Part shown: positions 49,200 through 58,029 of the stretch, one piece after another
How the letters are laid out: the number at the start of each line of letters is the position of its first letter
Numbering within the stretch: position 1 is the stretch's first letter
Origin: Anaerolineales bacterium
Lineage (GTDB): Bacteria > Chloroflexota > Anaerolineae > Anaerolineales > UBA6663
Length of the DNA stretch: 64,000 nucleotides
Assembly: GCA_020850595.1 (NCBI GenBank)
Contig: JADZEK010000081.1
Coordinates: 34,408-98,407 of the forward strand
Direction: 5' to 3'
Notes under the pieces: generated by a model
Databases searched by the model: none
What the model was told of the DNA's origin: nothing
The model's input: only the letters and a program-made list of their open reading frames with translations
Position numbers and translations under genes: made by a program

Positions 49200-51473
49200 T
49201 TATGCGCGCAAGCGAAACTCAACCAGCGTGCGCTCGGTGGCGGCCTGCCAGGCGCGCACGCTGGCGGCCGAGGTGTCGGGCGCGGGCTGCCAGTCACGGG
49301 TGAGGCTGCGCACCTCGACACTGGCGGGCGGGGTGGCGAACCGCGCGCCCGCGTTGGTGAGCAGCGTGGTCGCGCCGTCGGCGTGATGCTCCAGCGCGAA
49401 CGTGGCCGGCGCGGCGAAAGTGACCAGGCCCGCCACGGCTTCGACGCCCAGCCCGGCGCAGCCGCGGCCCTCGGGCAGCGCGCGCGCATAGCGCACCGCC
49501 GCGCCCTCGAACGTCAGGCCGCCCAGCGTGAAGCGCATGGGCAGCGTGGGGTCCTGGGCCAGCAGCATCTGCTCCTCATCGGGGCACGTGATGGCGAACA
49601 CACCCCGGTCTGCGGTGACGCTGAAGCCCGCCAACTCGCGCGCCGGGTCGAACGACTGCGGGCGAGCCAGGCTCAGGGCGGCCAGCGCGCGCGGCGCGAG
49701 GCGCGGCCGTGTCTCGTACACCAGCGGGTGTTCGCTGTAGGGATAAGCCATATTCAGCGTCGAGCGCCCCAGGAACGGCGCGCTGGCCTGCTGTGCGTCG
49801 TAGCCCAGCAGGCGCGCCACGCCCACCGCGCGGTCTTCGCCCTCGGCATACTCCCACCCGGCGGCCGGGTCCGAACGCCGCACCAGCCCGGCTGGGCGCT
49901 CCACGCCCAGCGCGGCGCTGGCGTAGTACGCCGCCACCGGCAGCGTCGGCTCGATGACGGCCAGTACGATCTGCGCGTCGCGCCAGAGCAGCACGGCGGC
50001 GCGCACGGCCTGCGGCTCGCCGTTCACTTCCTCGTCAAACTCGCTCCAGATGTAGCCGGGGGCTGCGCCGCCGCGCCGCGTGAGAGTGCGGTGGCCGAAA
50101 TGCGCGCCGTCGGCGGTCAGGGCGGGCAGCATGTCCGGGCCGTGCCCGCCGTGCACGCTGACGGCGTTGAAAGGGAAGTGCGTGTGGTAGGCTAGCTTGC
50201 CGTACTTGGCCGGGTAGCCGTTGGCCGTGGAGGCCACCCCGGCGCGGCTGTTCAGCAGCGTCACCTGCCCGGTGGCCCGCCGCCCGCTGACCACGAACCC
50301 CGGCGCGGGCAGCGCCAGCTCAAAGTCCTCGCGCTCCACCGGCAGCGGCGCTTCGGGCGCGGTCCAGAACGGGTCGGCCGGGTCGAGCGCCAGCGCGAAC
50401 AGCCCGGCCAGCGCGCTGCCCGGCGAGCCGGGGGAAACGTAGCTTTCGAGCGGTAGCGGGTTGTGGCCGTGCACGCCCTGCGTCAGGTAATGCTCGCTAG
50501 GGTGGAACAGCCCGCGCTCGGCGTAGTAGCGCAGGTTGCCACTGCTCAGGCGGCGCAGCAGGCCGGGGTTGGCGGGCGCGACGCCCAGCACATGGCCCAA
50601 CGCCACGGCGATGAGCGCGCCAAAGCGGCTGCCCAGCGAGCGCCCCCAACCCACATAGCTGCCGTTCGCGCCAAAGAAGTGCGGGAAGGCCGCTAGAAAC
50701 GACCGGGCGCGCGCCAGCACCTCGTCGCGCAGGTCGGGGAAACGGTCGCCGTCCATCCAGGCCCAGAACAAGTAGTGCCCGCCGAACATCCAGGCGTTGT
50801 ACAGATCGTATTCGTCGCCGCGGCCGTCGGCGTACCAGCCATCGCCGCGGTAGAAGGCGGCCATGGCCTCCAGGCGGCGGCGCAGGTCGGCCTCGGGCGC
50901 GGCCTGGCCCAGCCGCAGGCGCACTACCTGGCTCACGGCCGGGAACATCACCCAGTTATCGGGGTAGGCGCCCTTGCCGTCGGCTTGCGCCAGCCAGGCC
51001 ACGATCTGGGTCTGCTGCGCGGCGGTGAGCTGGTCGAAGACCTGCGCGCGGCTGAGCCACACCGCGATTGAGAGACAGGCGCACTCCACCAGGCGCTGGT
51101 CGAGGTGGCCGATATCGCCCCAGTAGTAGCGCGAGGCCGGGTTGGTGCCTTGCAATAAGCCCTGCTGGAGCAGGTAGGCGAGGTTGAGGTCGTAACCCTG
51201 AAAGCTCAGGCGGGCCGGGTTGGCCGGCTGGTATAGCCAGAGGCCCCAGGCCAGCGCCAGCCGCGCGAAGGACTCCAGGCCGTTCACGGCGTCGCTGTGC
51301 CCGGCCCCAGCGAAGCCGTCGTCTGGGAACAGCACGCGCGCGGGCGACCCGGCGCGGTTGAGCTGCCGCGCGAAGCCATAGGTGGCGCGGGCCAGCAGCG
51401 CGGCCCAATGCGCGCGCGTCCAGCCGGTGTAGGCGGCGTTGCTGAAGTCGAGCGGCGGCAGGTGGTCGCCCAA
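49200..51473 (-). CDS. DUF2264 domain-containing protein
   Basis: A 757-aa protein without signal peptide. The N-terminal ~400 residues match DUF2264 (alpha/alpha-barrel-like; RYYWGDIGHLDQRLVECA, NWVMFPAVSQ, DGRGDEYDLYNAW), and the C-terminal half is beta-rich. DUF2264 proteins are often found with pectin or polysaccharide genes and are suspected glycoside hydrolases or lyases. Its neighbours are an oligogalacturonate-lyase-like protein and an FGGY kinase, separated by 1 and 9 nt. Likely cytoplasmic processing of a short oligosaccharide. Confidence 0.8.
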   Translation of the reverse strand: MGDHLPPLDFSNAAYTGWTRAHWAALLARATYGFARQLNRAGSPARVLFPDDGFAGAGHSDAVNGLESFARLALAWGLWLYQPANPARLSFQGYDLNLAYLLQQGLLQGTNPASRYYWGDIGHLDQRLVECACLSIAVWLSRAQVFDQLTAAQQTQIVAWLAQADGKGAYPDNWVMFPAVSQVVRLRLGQAAPEADLRRRLEAMAAFYRGDGWYADGRGDEYDLYNAWMFGGHYLFWAWMDGDRFPDLRDEVLARARSFLAAFPHFFGANGSYVGWGRSLGSRFGALIAVALGHVLGVAPANPGLLRRLSSGNLRYYAERGLFHPSEHYLTQGVHGHNPLPLESYVSPGSPGSALAGLFALALDPADPFWTAPEAPLPVEREDFELALPAPGFVVSGRRATGQVTLLNSRAGVASTANGYPAKYGKLAYHTHFPFNAVSVHGGHGPDMLPALTADGAHFGHRTLTRRGGAAPGYIWSEFDEEVNGEPQAVRAAVLLWRDAQIVLAVIEPTLPVAAYYASAALGVERPAGLVRRSDPAAGWEYAEGEDRAVGVARLLGYDAQQASAPFLGRSTLNMAYPYSEHPLVYETRPRLAPRALAALSLARPQSFDPARELAGFSVTADRGVFAITCPDEEQMLLAQDPTLPMRFTLGGLTFEGAAVRYARALPEGRGCAGLGVEAVAGLVTFAAPATFALEHHADGATTLLTNAGARFATPPASVEVRSLTRDWQPAPDTSAASVRAWQAATERTLVEFRLRA

Positions 51474-51474
51474 C

Positions 51475-52641
51475 TCAGCCGTCCCAGGCCACTGAATAGA
51501 TATTGCTCAAGCCGCCGTGGTTGGCGGTGAAGAGCACCTGCCGCCCGTCGGGCGTGAACTGTGGGTGCGGGTGGGCGCGCTGGTCCTCCACCGGCTCTTC
51601 GGTGTCGTGGCGGCACAGCACCGTGAAGTGCTGCTCGCCGTCCCGCGCCTCTACCCGCGAGATGCAGTTGGGCCGCGCCTCGCCGTCGGTGACGAAGCCT
51701 TGGTCGGAAGGGTGCCGGTTGTAATGCGCGTACACCCGGCCGGGCGTGGTGTGGGCCAAGCGCTCCCAGCCCGTGCCGTCGGGTTTGCACCAGGCCACGA
51801 AGGCGCGCTCGCTCACGCCGTGCCAGCCGCCGTGCACACACACCTGTTCGCCGTCGGCGCTCCAGAACTCGTGCTGGTACCACTCGTCCGCACCCTGGCC
51901 GGGGATCGGCCCGCACGCGCCGGTGTCGGTGTCGAGCAGCCACATGCGGTCGCGGTCGGGCGTGAACTCGTGGCAGAACAGGAGCAGGTTGCGCCGGGTG
52001 GGGTGCAGCAAGACGTGGTTGATCCAGAAATCCGGACGGTGCAGCACTTCCTCGGCGCGACCGGTTGCCGCGTCCACACGCAGGAGGGCGCTGGTGGTGG
52101 TCTGAAAGAAGGCCTCGTCGGGGAAGACCTCGCCCGCGTAGGCGCGGCGCGAGCGTTCGGCGAACAGCGCCTCGTCCCAGGTGGCAAACACGAGCGTGTC
52201 GCCCGAAGCGTTGGCGTGCAGCATGGAGGGGCGGCGGTCAGGCGGCAGGGTGAGCAGGGTGCGGGTCTCAAACGTCTCCAGGTGGACCGATCTGAGCGCC
52301 TGTCCCTCGAAAAAGAAGACGCGCCGCCCGCCGTCGCCTAGCGCGGCCAGGCAGATCGCCACGCCCCGCACCGGCGGCGAGAACGGCCAGTAGTCGGCGC
52401 GGGCCGGCGCGGCGTCGGTCAACTGCACAATCTCGCCGCTCGCTAGCTCGAGCCGGAACAGGTTCGCCAGGCCGGTGCGCTCGGAATAGAACACCAGATA
52501 GCGCCCGTCGGGCGTGACCGAGGGGTTGTAGAAATACAGGTGATAGTTGTGGCCCACGCTGGTCAGTTGGCGCACGGCGCGGCCGGTCTGCGCGTCGGTC
52601 TGTTTGCGCCACTCGGGCGGGAAGCGGCGGCCAACCGTCAT
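51475..52641 (-). CDS. Oligogalacturonate lyase-like seven-bladed propeller protein
   Basis: A 388-aa cytoplasmic beta-propeller: blades with TolB-like repeats (VTPDGRYLVFYSE, FTPDGRQVLFTANHGGLSNIY) and conserved histidines in HEFWSADGEQVCVHGGWHG and AHPHPQFTPDG. These fit the Ogl family, which splits digalacturonate to 5-keto-4-deoxyuronate. A plain TolB-like binding protein cannot be excluded. The neighbouring enolase-superfamily dehydratase and DUF2264 protein favour uronate or acidic sugar breakdown. Confidence 0.65.
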   Translation of the reverse strand: MTVGRRFPPEWRKQTDAQTGRAVRQLTSVGHNYHLYFYNPSVTPDGRYLVFYSERTGLANLFRLELASGEIVQLTDAAPARADYWPFSPPVRGVAICLAALGDGGRRVFFFEGQALRSVHLETFETRTLLTLPPDRRPSMLHANASGDTLVFATWDEALFAERSRRAYAGEVFPDEAFFQTTTSALLRVDAATGRAEEVLHRPDFWINHVLLHPTRRNLLLFCHEFTPDRDRMWLLDTDTGACGPIPGQGADEWYQHEFWSADGEQVCVHGGWHGVSERAFVAWCKPDGTGWERLAHTTPGRVYAHYNRHPSDQGFVTDGEARPNCISRVEARDGEQHFTVLCRHDTEEPVEDQRAHPHPQFTPDGRQVLFTANHGGLSNIYSVAWDG

Positions 52642-52647
52642 CGCGGC

Positions 52648-53826
52648 TTACTGCGCGTGAAAGCGCCGGTATTGCGCCGCGCCCGGCTCGCCCAGTTGTG
52701 GCAGCGTGCCCTCGCGCTCCCAGCGGGCGCGGCAGCGGGCCAGCGCGGCCGGGTCGGGGGCCAGGCCCAGGCCGGGGCCGGTAGGGATGGGCAGTTGGTT
52801 GTGGCGCGGCGCGAAAAGCGGCTCGATCACGTCGTCGGCGTACCAGCGCAGCAGTGATTGGCCCGGCTGGTCGAGGTAGGGCAGGGCGGCGGCCAGCTGC
52901 ATGTAGGCCGCCGTGCCGACGGCCGTCTCGCCGCTGTAGAACCAGAAGCCCACGCCCATGGTCTCGCAGGCGCCGATGAACTTGATCGTCTCGCGCAGCC
53001 CGCCCAACCGCGTCACATTCAGCACCAGCGTGTCGGGCACGCCCAGCTCCACCGCCAGCCGCAGGTCGGGCACGTGGCTGGAGAACGGGATGGCGCTGTG
53101 CCGGCGCAGCTTGGCCATGTCGAACCAGCTCGCCACCGGGTCTTCGATGTTGGCGATGTCGTACGGCTCCAGCCGGGCCAGCGCGCGGCGGGCGGTGTTG
53201 AGCGGCCAGGCCATGTTGGCGTCCAGCCGCAGCGTGGCGTCTGGCCCGATGGCGGCGCGGATTTCCTTGACCATCCGCACTTCGCTGTCCAGGTCGAGCA
53301 CGCCCAGCTTGCCCTCGAACAGCGTGGAGCCAAAGGTCTCGCGCATCCGCGCGCAGTAGCGAGCCACCTCCAGCGGCGTGGCCTCGCCGGCCTCGCTTGG
53401 CCCCGGCACGCGCAGGGCGAAGTATTCGCTCACGCCCAGCGTGGCGCGCGCCGCGCCGCCCAGCAACTGGTAAATGGGCAGCCCCAGCGCCCGGCCTTTG
53501 ATATCCCACAGCGCGATCTCCACGCCGCCGAAGGCGCGCACCACGCTGTCGTCGTGCGTGTTCTTGAGGGTGCTGATCTCCGGTAGGCAGCGGCGCGCGC
53601 AGTCCTCCACATCGAGCGGGTCGGCCCCCAGCAGCGGGCGGATTAGCTCGGCCGTGACCAGGTCGGCCAGCTCCGGCGTGGCGACCTCGCCCCAACCCGT
53701 CAGGCCGCTGTCGGTCTCCACGGCGACCAGGCCCTTGGTCGCTCCCCAATAAATGCCCGGCGCCCAGCGGTAGCCCGCGGTGAGCGGCAGATTGACCTTG
53801 TGGACGTGGATGCCCGTAATGCGCAT
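52648..53826 (-). CDS. Enolase-superfamily (mandelate racemase/muconate lactonizing) dehydratase
   Basis: A 392-aa protein with the MR/MLE capping domain (VEDCARRCLPE) and a barrel carrying a catalytic Lys in LFEGKLGVLD (~168), and metal ligands in LRLDANMAW (~198) and NIEDPVASWFD (~225). FWFYSGETAVG follows near 305. Members dehydrate sugar acids (galactonate, rhamnonate, glucarate). No classical His-Asp dyad is obvious, so substrate and stereochemistry are open. It is the first gene of the block down to 46707 and lies just after a terminator. Confidence 0.8.
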   Translation of the reverse strand: MRITGIHVHKVNLPLTAGYRWAPGIYWGATKGLVAVETDSGLTGWGEVATPELADLVTAELIRPLLGADPLDVEDCARRCLPEISTLKNTHDDSVVRAFGGVEIALWDIKGRALGLPIYQLLGGAARATLGVSEYFALRVPGPSEAGEATPLEVARYCARMRETFGSTLFEGKLGVLDLDSEVRMVKEIRAAIGPDATLRLDANMAWPLNTARRALARLEPYDIANIEDPVASWFDMAKLRRHSAIPFSSHVPDLRLAVELGVPDTLVLNVTRLGGLRETIKFIGACETMGVGFWFYSGETAVGTAAYMQLAAALPYLDQPGQSLLRWYADDVIEPLFAPRHNQLPIPTGPGLGLAPDPAALARCRARWEREGTLPQLGEPGAAQYRRFHAQ

Positions 53827-53846
53827 GAGTTCACCCAGAAATAAAC

Positions 53847-53882
53847 GCGGCGACTGACGCCGCCTTGGCTGTCAGTCGCCGC
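53847..53882 (-). terminator. Terminator ending the Opp-GDPD operon
   Basis: 12-bp perfect stem GCGGCGACTGAC/GTCAGTCGCCGC; on the minus strand it is followed by GTTTATTT. It lies between the GDPD stop (53897) and the next gene start (53826). Confidence 0.75.
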
Positions 53883-53896
53883 GAGACGCGTTTGGC

Positions 53897-54688
53897 TCAG
53901 GCGGTCTGCCGCGGGCGCATCCGGTCGAGCACCTGGATCATCAGGCGCACGTCGTCGCCCATCAACGCGTCGGCCCCCAGCTCAATGCTGGTGACCATGC
54001 TCGGCTCGTCGGTCGTAGACCACGACCACACCGCCAGGTTGGCGGCGTGCAGCGCGGCCATCACCTCGGGCGTCATCACCGTGTACTGATATTGCAGGAT
54101 GGCCGAACCCAGCATGCGCGCCTGGCGGATGGCCTCCGGCGGGTCGGGCGGAGCGTCGTCGGGCAGGCGCTCAGGGGCGAGCATGAGCTCGGGCACCTTG
54201 CTCTTGGCCAGGGCCATGGCCGGGTGCCAGTAGCTGCTCATCAGCGCGTAGTCCAGCGCCTTTTCCTTGACGAACAGGTCCACCAATGCGCTGGCGATGC
54301 GCTTGCTCGTGGCGTCGTCGCCGCCCTTGACCTCAAAGCAGCCCATGATGCCCGCCTCGCGGTAATAGCGCAGCGTCTCCACCGTGGTCGGGATGCGCGC
54401 CCCGGCAAACTGCGGGTGGAACTTCGCGCCCGCGTCCAGGCGCTGCAACTCCTCGAAGGTGTGGTCGCTCACCTTGCCCGAGCCGTTCGTGGTGCGGTCG
54501 AGCTTCCAATCGTGCATCATCACCAGCACGCCGTCCTTACTGATGTTCACATCGCACTCGATCATCTCCGCGCCCAACTCCACCGCCTTCTCGTAGGCGA
54601 TGCGCGTGTTCTCGGGATACTCGGTGGTGTGACCGCGGTGGGCAATCGCCAGCGGGCGGTTGGGGCGCAGCCAGGGGTTTGCGATCAT
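53897..54688 (-). CDS. Glycerophosphodiester phosphodiesterase (GDPD)
   Basis: A 263-aa GDPD TIM barrel with AIAHRGHTTEYPENTRIAY (catalytic His and Arg-Gly, ~14), AEMIECDVNISKDGVLVMMHD (broken as AEMIECDVNIS and DGVLVMMHD; metal Glu/Asp and catalytic His) and a late WSWSTTDEPSM. No signal peptide, so it acts in the cytoplasm, releasing glycerol-3-phosphate or a related polyol phosphate from imported phosphodiesters. It is the last gene of the importer operon, which suggests the transporter brings in its substrate. ATG 54688 has AAGGA 8 nt upstream. Confidence 0.85.
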   Translation of the reverse strand: MIANPWLRPNRPLAIAHRGHTTEYPENTRIAYEKAVELGAEMIECDVNISKDGVLVMMHDWKLDRTTNGSGKVSDHTFEELQRLDAGAKFHPQFAGARIPTTVETLRYYREAGIMGCFEVKGGDDATSKRIASALVDLFVKEKALDYALMSSYWHPAMALAKSKVPELMLAPERLPDDAPPDPPEAIRQARMLGSAILQYQYTVMTPEVMAALHAANLAVWSWSTTDEPSMVTSIELGADALMGDDVRLMIQVLDRMRPRQTA

Positions 54689-54719
54689 CGGCCTGATCCT
54701 TTCCAATGCGGATAAATGG

Positions 54720-54750
54720 CCGGCGGCCCGGCAATCTATCGGGCCGCCGG
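54720..54750 (-). terminator. Hairpin between oppF-like and GDPD genes
   Basis: 11-bp perfect stem CCGGCGGCCCG/CGGGCCGCCGG. The U-tract is weak (CCATTTATCC on the minus strand), so it may only reduce read-through into the GDPD gene. Confidence 0.45.
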
Positions 54751-54773
54751 AAATCTGAGCGGGCGCGCGGGCG

Positions 54774-55835
54774 CTAGTTGGCGCTGGCGCCCTTCAGGGT
54801 CAACGTTTCGGCGAAGTGGCAGGCGGCGAACTGGTCCGGCGCGCCGGGCACCTCGCGCAGCAGCGGCACTTCGTTTTTACACACGTCCTGCGCGTAGGGG
54901 CAGCGCGGGTGGAAGTGGCAGCCCTTAGGCGGGTTGGCCGGGCTGGGGATTTCGCCCTCCAAAATCACCGGCTGCATTACTTCGTCCGGGTTCAGCGCCG
55001 GGATGGCCGACATGAGCGCGGCGGTGTAGGGGTGGCGCGGCTGGTAGAACAGCGCCGCCGTGGGCGCCAGTTCCACGATGCGGCCCAGGTACATCACCGC
55101 CACACGGTCGCTCACGTGCTCCACCACGCTCAGGTCGTGGGCAATGAACAGGTACGTCAGGCCGAATTCCTTCTGCGTGTCCATCAGCAGGTTGAGGATC
55201 TGGGCCTGAATAGACACATCCAGCGCCGACACGGCCTCGTCGCAGACAATGAACTCCGGCTCGACCACCAGGGCGCGCGCAATGCCAATGCGCTGGCGCT
55301 GGCCGCCGCTGAAGGCGTGCGGGTAGCGCCGCAGGTGCTCCAGCTTCAGCTGGCAGCGCGCCGCCGCCTGGCGCACCCGGTCGTCCAGCTCCGCGCCATG
55401 CGCCAGCCCGCTGGCCACCAGCGGCTCGGCGATGATGTCGCGCACGGTCATGCGCGGGTTGAGCGACGAGTACGGGTCCTGAAAGATCATCTGCGCGTGC
55501 CGCCGAAAACCGCGCAGCGCGCGCTTGTCGAACTTGGTCACATCCACGGCCGGGCCGTCGGTCAAGCGGAACCACACCTCGCCCGCCGACGGCTCCACGG
55601 CGCGCAGGATGGTGCGCCCGACGGTCGTCTTGCCTGAGCCGCTCTCGCCTACCAGGCCCAGCGTTTCGCCGCGCTGGATGTGGAGGTGGATGCCATCCAC
55701 CGCGCGGATGACGCCCGCGCCGGTGGCCCCAAACATGCCCTGGCGCACCGCGTAGTTCTTGGAGAGGCCCTTCACCTCGAGCAGCGGGGCGGCCCCGTTG
55801 GCGGCGGGCGGGTTAGGCGGGTTCATCGGGTTCAT
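54774..55835 (-). CDS. oppF: Oligopeptide-type ABC transporter ATPase (OppF/DppF-like)
   Basis: A 353-aa ABC ATPase: Walker A GESGSGKTT (~58), FQDPYSSLNPRMTV (~115), signature FSGGQRQRIGIARAL (~175), Walker B FIVCDEAVSALD and the oligopeptide-family C-terminal Cys/His region (CHFHPRCPYAQDVC, ~312). It couples ATP hydrolysis to import with OppD. The start overlaps the oppD-like gene by 23 nt. An alternative in-frame ATG lies 9 nt downstream. Confidence 0.9.
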   Translation of the reverse strand: MNPMNPPNPPAANGAAPLLEVKGLSKNYAVRQGMFGATGAGVIRAVDGIHLHIQRGETLGLVGESGSGKTTVGRTILRAVEPSAGEVWFRLTDGPAVDVTKFDKRALRGFRRHAQMIFQDPYSSLNPRMTVRDIIAEPLVASGLAHGAELDDRVRQAAARCQLKLEHLRRYPHAFSGGQRQRIGIARALVVEPEFIVCDEAVSALDVSIQAQILNLLMDTQKEFGLTYLFIAHDLSVVEHVSDRVAVMYLGRIVELAPTAALFYQPRHPYTAALMSAIPALNPDEVMQPVILEGEIPSPANPPKGCHFHPRCPYAQDVCKNEVPLLREVPGAPDQFAACHFAETLTLKGASAN

Positions 55836-56844
55836 AGAGGAAGCACCTCACCGAATGGTGGCTGTCAATGGCGGTGACGGCCGGGGCCTTAGCGTCGCAG
55901 CGACCCGCCATGAACGACTCGCAGCGCGGGTGAAAGGAACAGCCCGGCAGGCGCGCAAACGGGCTGGGCACCGACCCGCCAATGGCCGCCAGGTGCTGGC
56001 CCGCGGTCTTGCCCAGGCGCGGCACAGCCTGGAGCAGGTTGATGGTGTAGGGGTGCTTGGGGTTGAGCAGGATATCGCGCACCGAGCCGTACTCGACCAC
56101 CTTGCCCATGTACATGATCGCCACCGTGTCGGCGATCTGCGCGATGACGCCCAGGTTGTGCGTGATGAACATGACCGCCATGCCGAACTCCTGCCGCAGC
56201 GCGCGCAGCAGCGCCAGGATTTGGGCCTGAATGGTCACGTCCAGTGCGGTGGTTGGCTCGTCGGCGATCAGCAGGCTGGGCCGGCACGCAAGCGCCACCG
56301 CAATCATGGCGCGCTGGCGCATGCCGCCCGAGAACTGGTGCGGGTAAGAGTCCAGCCGCAGCTCCGCGTTCGGAATGCCCACTAGCCGCAGCAGCTCGGC
56401 GGCCCGCGCCCGCGCCGCGGCCCGGCTCAGGTCCTGGTGCAGCTGAATGGCCTCCATGATCTGGCTGCCGATGGTGTGCACCGGCGAGAACGAGCTCATC
56501 GGCTCCTGAAAGATCATGCCCACGTCTTGCCCGCGCACATGCCGGATTTCCGCCCCGGTGGGGCTGAGGGCGGCAATGTCCAGCACCTCCGGCCGCTTGC
56601 TGCCACTGACGGCGGGCGGGTAGAACAGGATGCGCCCGCTGTCTATGCGGCTGGGCGGCGGCACAATGCGCAGGATGGTCTGGGCCGTCACCGATTTGCC
56701 GCAGCCGCTCTCGCCCACCACCCCCAGCACCTCGCCGCGCCGGATGGTCAGGCTCACGCCGTCCACGGCCTGCACCGTGCCCTCGTCCAGCGGGAAGGAA
56801 ACGCGCAGGTCTTGAATGTCGAGCAATACCGGGTTTTCGCTCAT
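55813..56844 (-). CDS. oppD: Oligopeptide-type ABC transporter ATPase (OppD/DppD-like)
   Basis: A 343-aa ABC ATPase: Walker [13 protein letters not shown] (~41), [15 protein letters not shown], signature [19 protein letters not shown], Walker [15 protein letters not shown], and the C-terminal [15 protein letters not shown] typical of the Opp/Dpp ATPases. It is encoded 11 nt after the oppC-like gene and overlaps the oppF-like gene. Confidence 0.9.
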   Translation of the reverse strand: MSENPVLLDIQDLRVSFPLDEGTVQAVDGVSLTIRRGEVLGVVGESGCGKSVTAQTILRIVPPPSRIDSGRILFYPPAVSGSKRPEVLDIAALSPTGAEIRHVRGQDVGMIFQEPMSSFSPVHTIGSQIMEAIQLHQDLSRAAARARAAELLRLVGIPNAELRLDSYPHQFSGGMRQRAMIAVALACRPSLLIADEPTTALDVTIQAQILALLRALRQEFGMAVMFITHNLGVIAQIADTVAIMYMGKVVEYGSVRDILLNPKHPYTINLLQAVPRLGKTAGQHLAAIGGSVPSPFARLPGCSFHPRCESFMAGRCDAKAPAVTAIDSHHSVRCFLYEPDEPA

Positions 56845-56854
56845 CGGGCGGCCT

Positions 56855-58024
56855 CTAGCGTGAGTAGGGGTCGGCGGCGTCGCGCAAGCCGTCGCCGACG
56901 AAGCTGAAGGCCAGCACCGCCAGCACCACGAAGATGACCGGCGTGAACAGCCACGGGTACAGCGCGATGGACTTGACGTTCTGCGAGTCTTGCAAGAGCA
57001 CGCCCCAACTGATGACGGGCGGGCGCAGACCCAGCCCGATGAAGCTCAGCGAGGTTTCGGCCAGGATCATGTATGGGAAGGAAATCGAAAGGTCTACGAT
57101 GATGTAGCTCAGGAACGACGGCAGCATGTGCCGGAAGATGATGCGGGCGTCGCTGCTGCCCGCCACGCGCGCGGCGGTGATGTAGTCCTCCTCGCGCAGC
57201 GAAAGCAGCTTGGAGCTGACGCGCCGCGCCAGGTTGGTCCAGCCCAGCAGGCCCAGGATGATCGTGATGGCGAAGTAGACCTGCTCGGCCGACCACTCCA
57301 GCGGCAGCGTGGCCGCCAGCGACATCCACAGCGGCAGAGTTGGGATGGAGCGGATAAACTCGATGCTGCGCTGGATCACCTCGTCTACCCGGCCGCCGAA
57401 GAACCCGCCGATGCCGCCGATGATCAGCCCCAGGAAGAAGGCGATGAACATGCCGATGACGCCGATGGACAGCGACACGCGGGTGCCGAACATGATGCGC
57501 GAGAAGACATCGCGGCCGAGCTTGTCGGTGCCCAAGATGTGCAGGAAGGCGCCCTCGTCCCGCACGCCGTACAGGTGCAGGTCGGCCGGGATGAGGTCCC
57601 ACAGTTTGTATGGTTCGCCCTTAACGAAGAAGTAGATCGGCCAGCGGGTGTTGGTGTCCTCGGTGACCTCCAGCAGGAAGGTTTCCGGGTTCATGCCATA
57701 GGAGAGGGCATACACGAACGGGCGCAGGTGGAACTGGCCCTGTGCGTCCACGAAGTGGATTTTCTGCGGCGGGCCGTAGAGGTAATCTACGTTGCGGGTG
57801 TTGCCGCTGACCGGCGCCAGAAATTCGGCGAAGAACATGATGATCAGGAACAACCCCAACAGGGTCGAGCCGATGAGGGCCAGGCGGTGCTTCTTGAACC
57901 GCCACCACACCAGTTGGAACTGGCCGGCGGTGTAATACTTGTTGTCTTCCTCGGCTGAGCGCGTCTTGCGCTTGGCGCGGCCCAGCGGAGGCGTAACTGG
58001 GAGGGTGTTAGCGGCGTCTGCCAT
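56855..58024 (-). CDS. oppC: Oligopeptide-type ABC transporter permease (OppC/DppC-like)
   Basis: A 389-aa permease with the OppC_N segment (FKKHRLALIGSTLLGLFLI, ~45), a ~110-residue external loop, then five TMs with the ATPase-contact motif EEDYITAARVAGSSDARIIF (broken as EEDYITAARVAG and ARIIFRHMLPS, ~275-295). It is longer than typical OppC (~300 aa) because of the loop after TM1. It is encoded between the oppB- and oppD-like genes. Confidence 0.88.
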   Translation of the reverse strand: MADAANTLPVTPPLGRAKRKTRSAEEDNKYYTAGQFQLVWWRFKKHRLALIGSTLLGLFLIIMFFAEFLAPVSGNTRNVDYLYGPPQKIHFVDAQGQFHLRPFVYALSYGMNPETFLLEVTEDTNTRWPIYFFVKGEPYKLWDLIPADLHLYGVRDEGAFLHILGTDKLGRDVFSRIMFGTRVSLSIGVIGMFIAFFLGLIIGGIGGFFGGRVDEVIQRSIEFIRSIPTLPLWMSLAATLPLEWSAEQVYFAITIILGLLGWTNLARRVSSKLLSLREEDYITAARVAGSSDARIIFRHMLPSFLSYIIVDLSISFPYMILAETSLSFIGLGLRPPVISWGVLLQDSQNVKSIALYPWLFTPVIFVVLAVLAFSFVGDGLRDAADPYSR

Positions 58025-58029
58025 GGTCG

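Noticed and set aside
36202..54688. Archaeal-type ether-lipid degradation or synthesis system (G1P-dehydrogenase-like, GDPD, two PhyH)
   Set aside because: Attractive, but no prenyl-glycerol synthases or ether-cleaving enzymes are present, and AraM-type enzymes are common in bacterial sugar operons. Held only as a remote alternative.
54720..54750. Definite transcription end between oppF-like and GDPD genes
   Set aside because: The stem is strong but the U-tract is weak, and the GDPD gene has no visible promoter of its own, so read-through is assumed.
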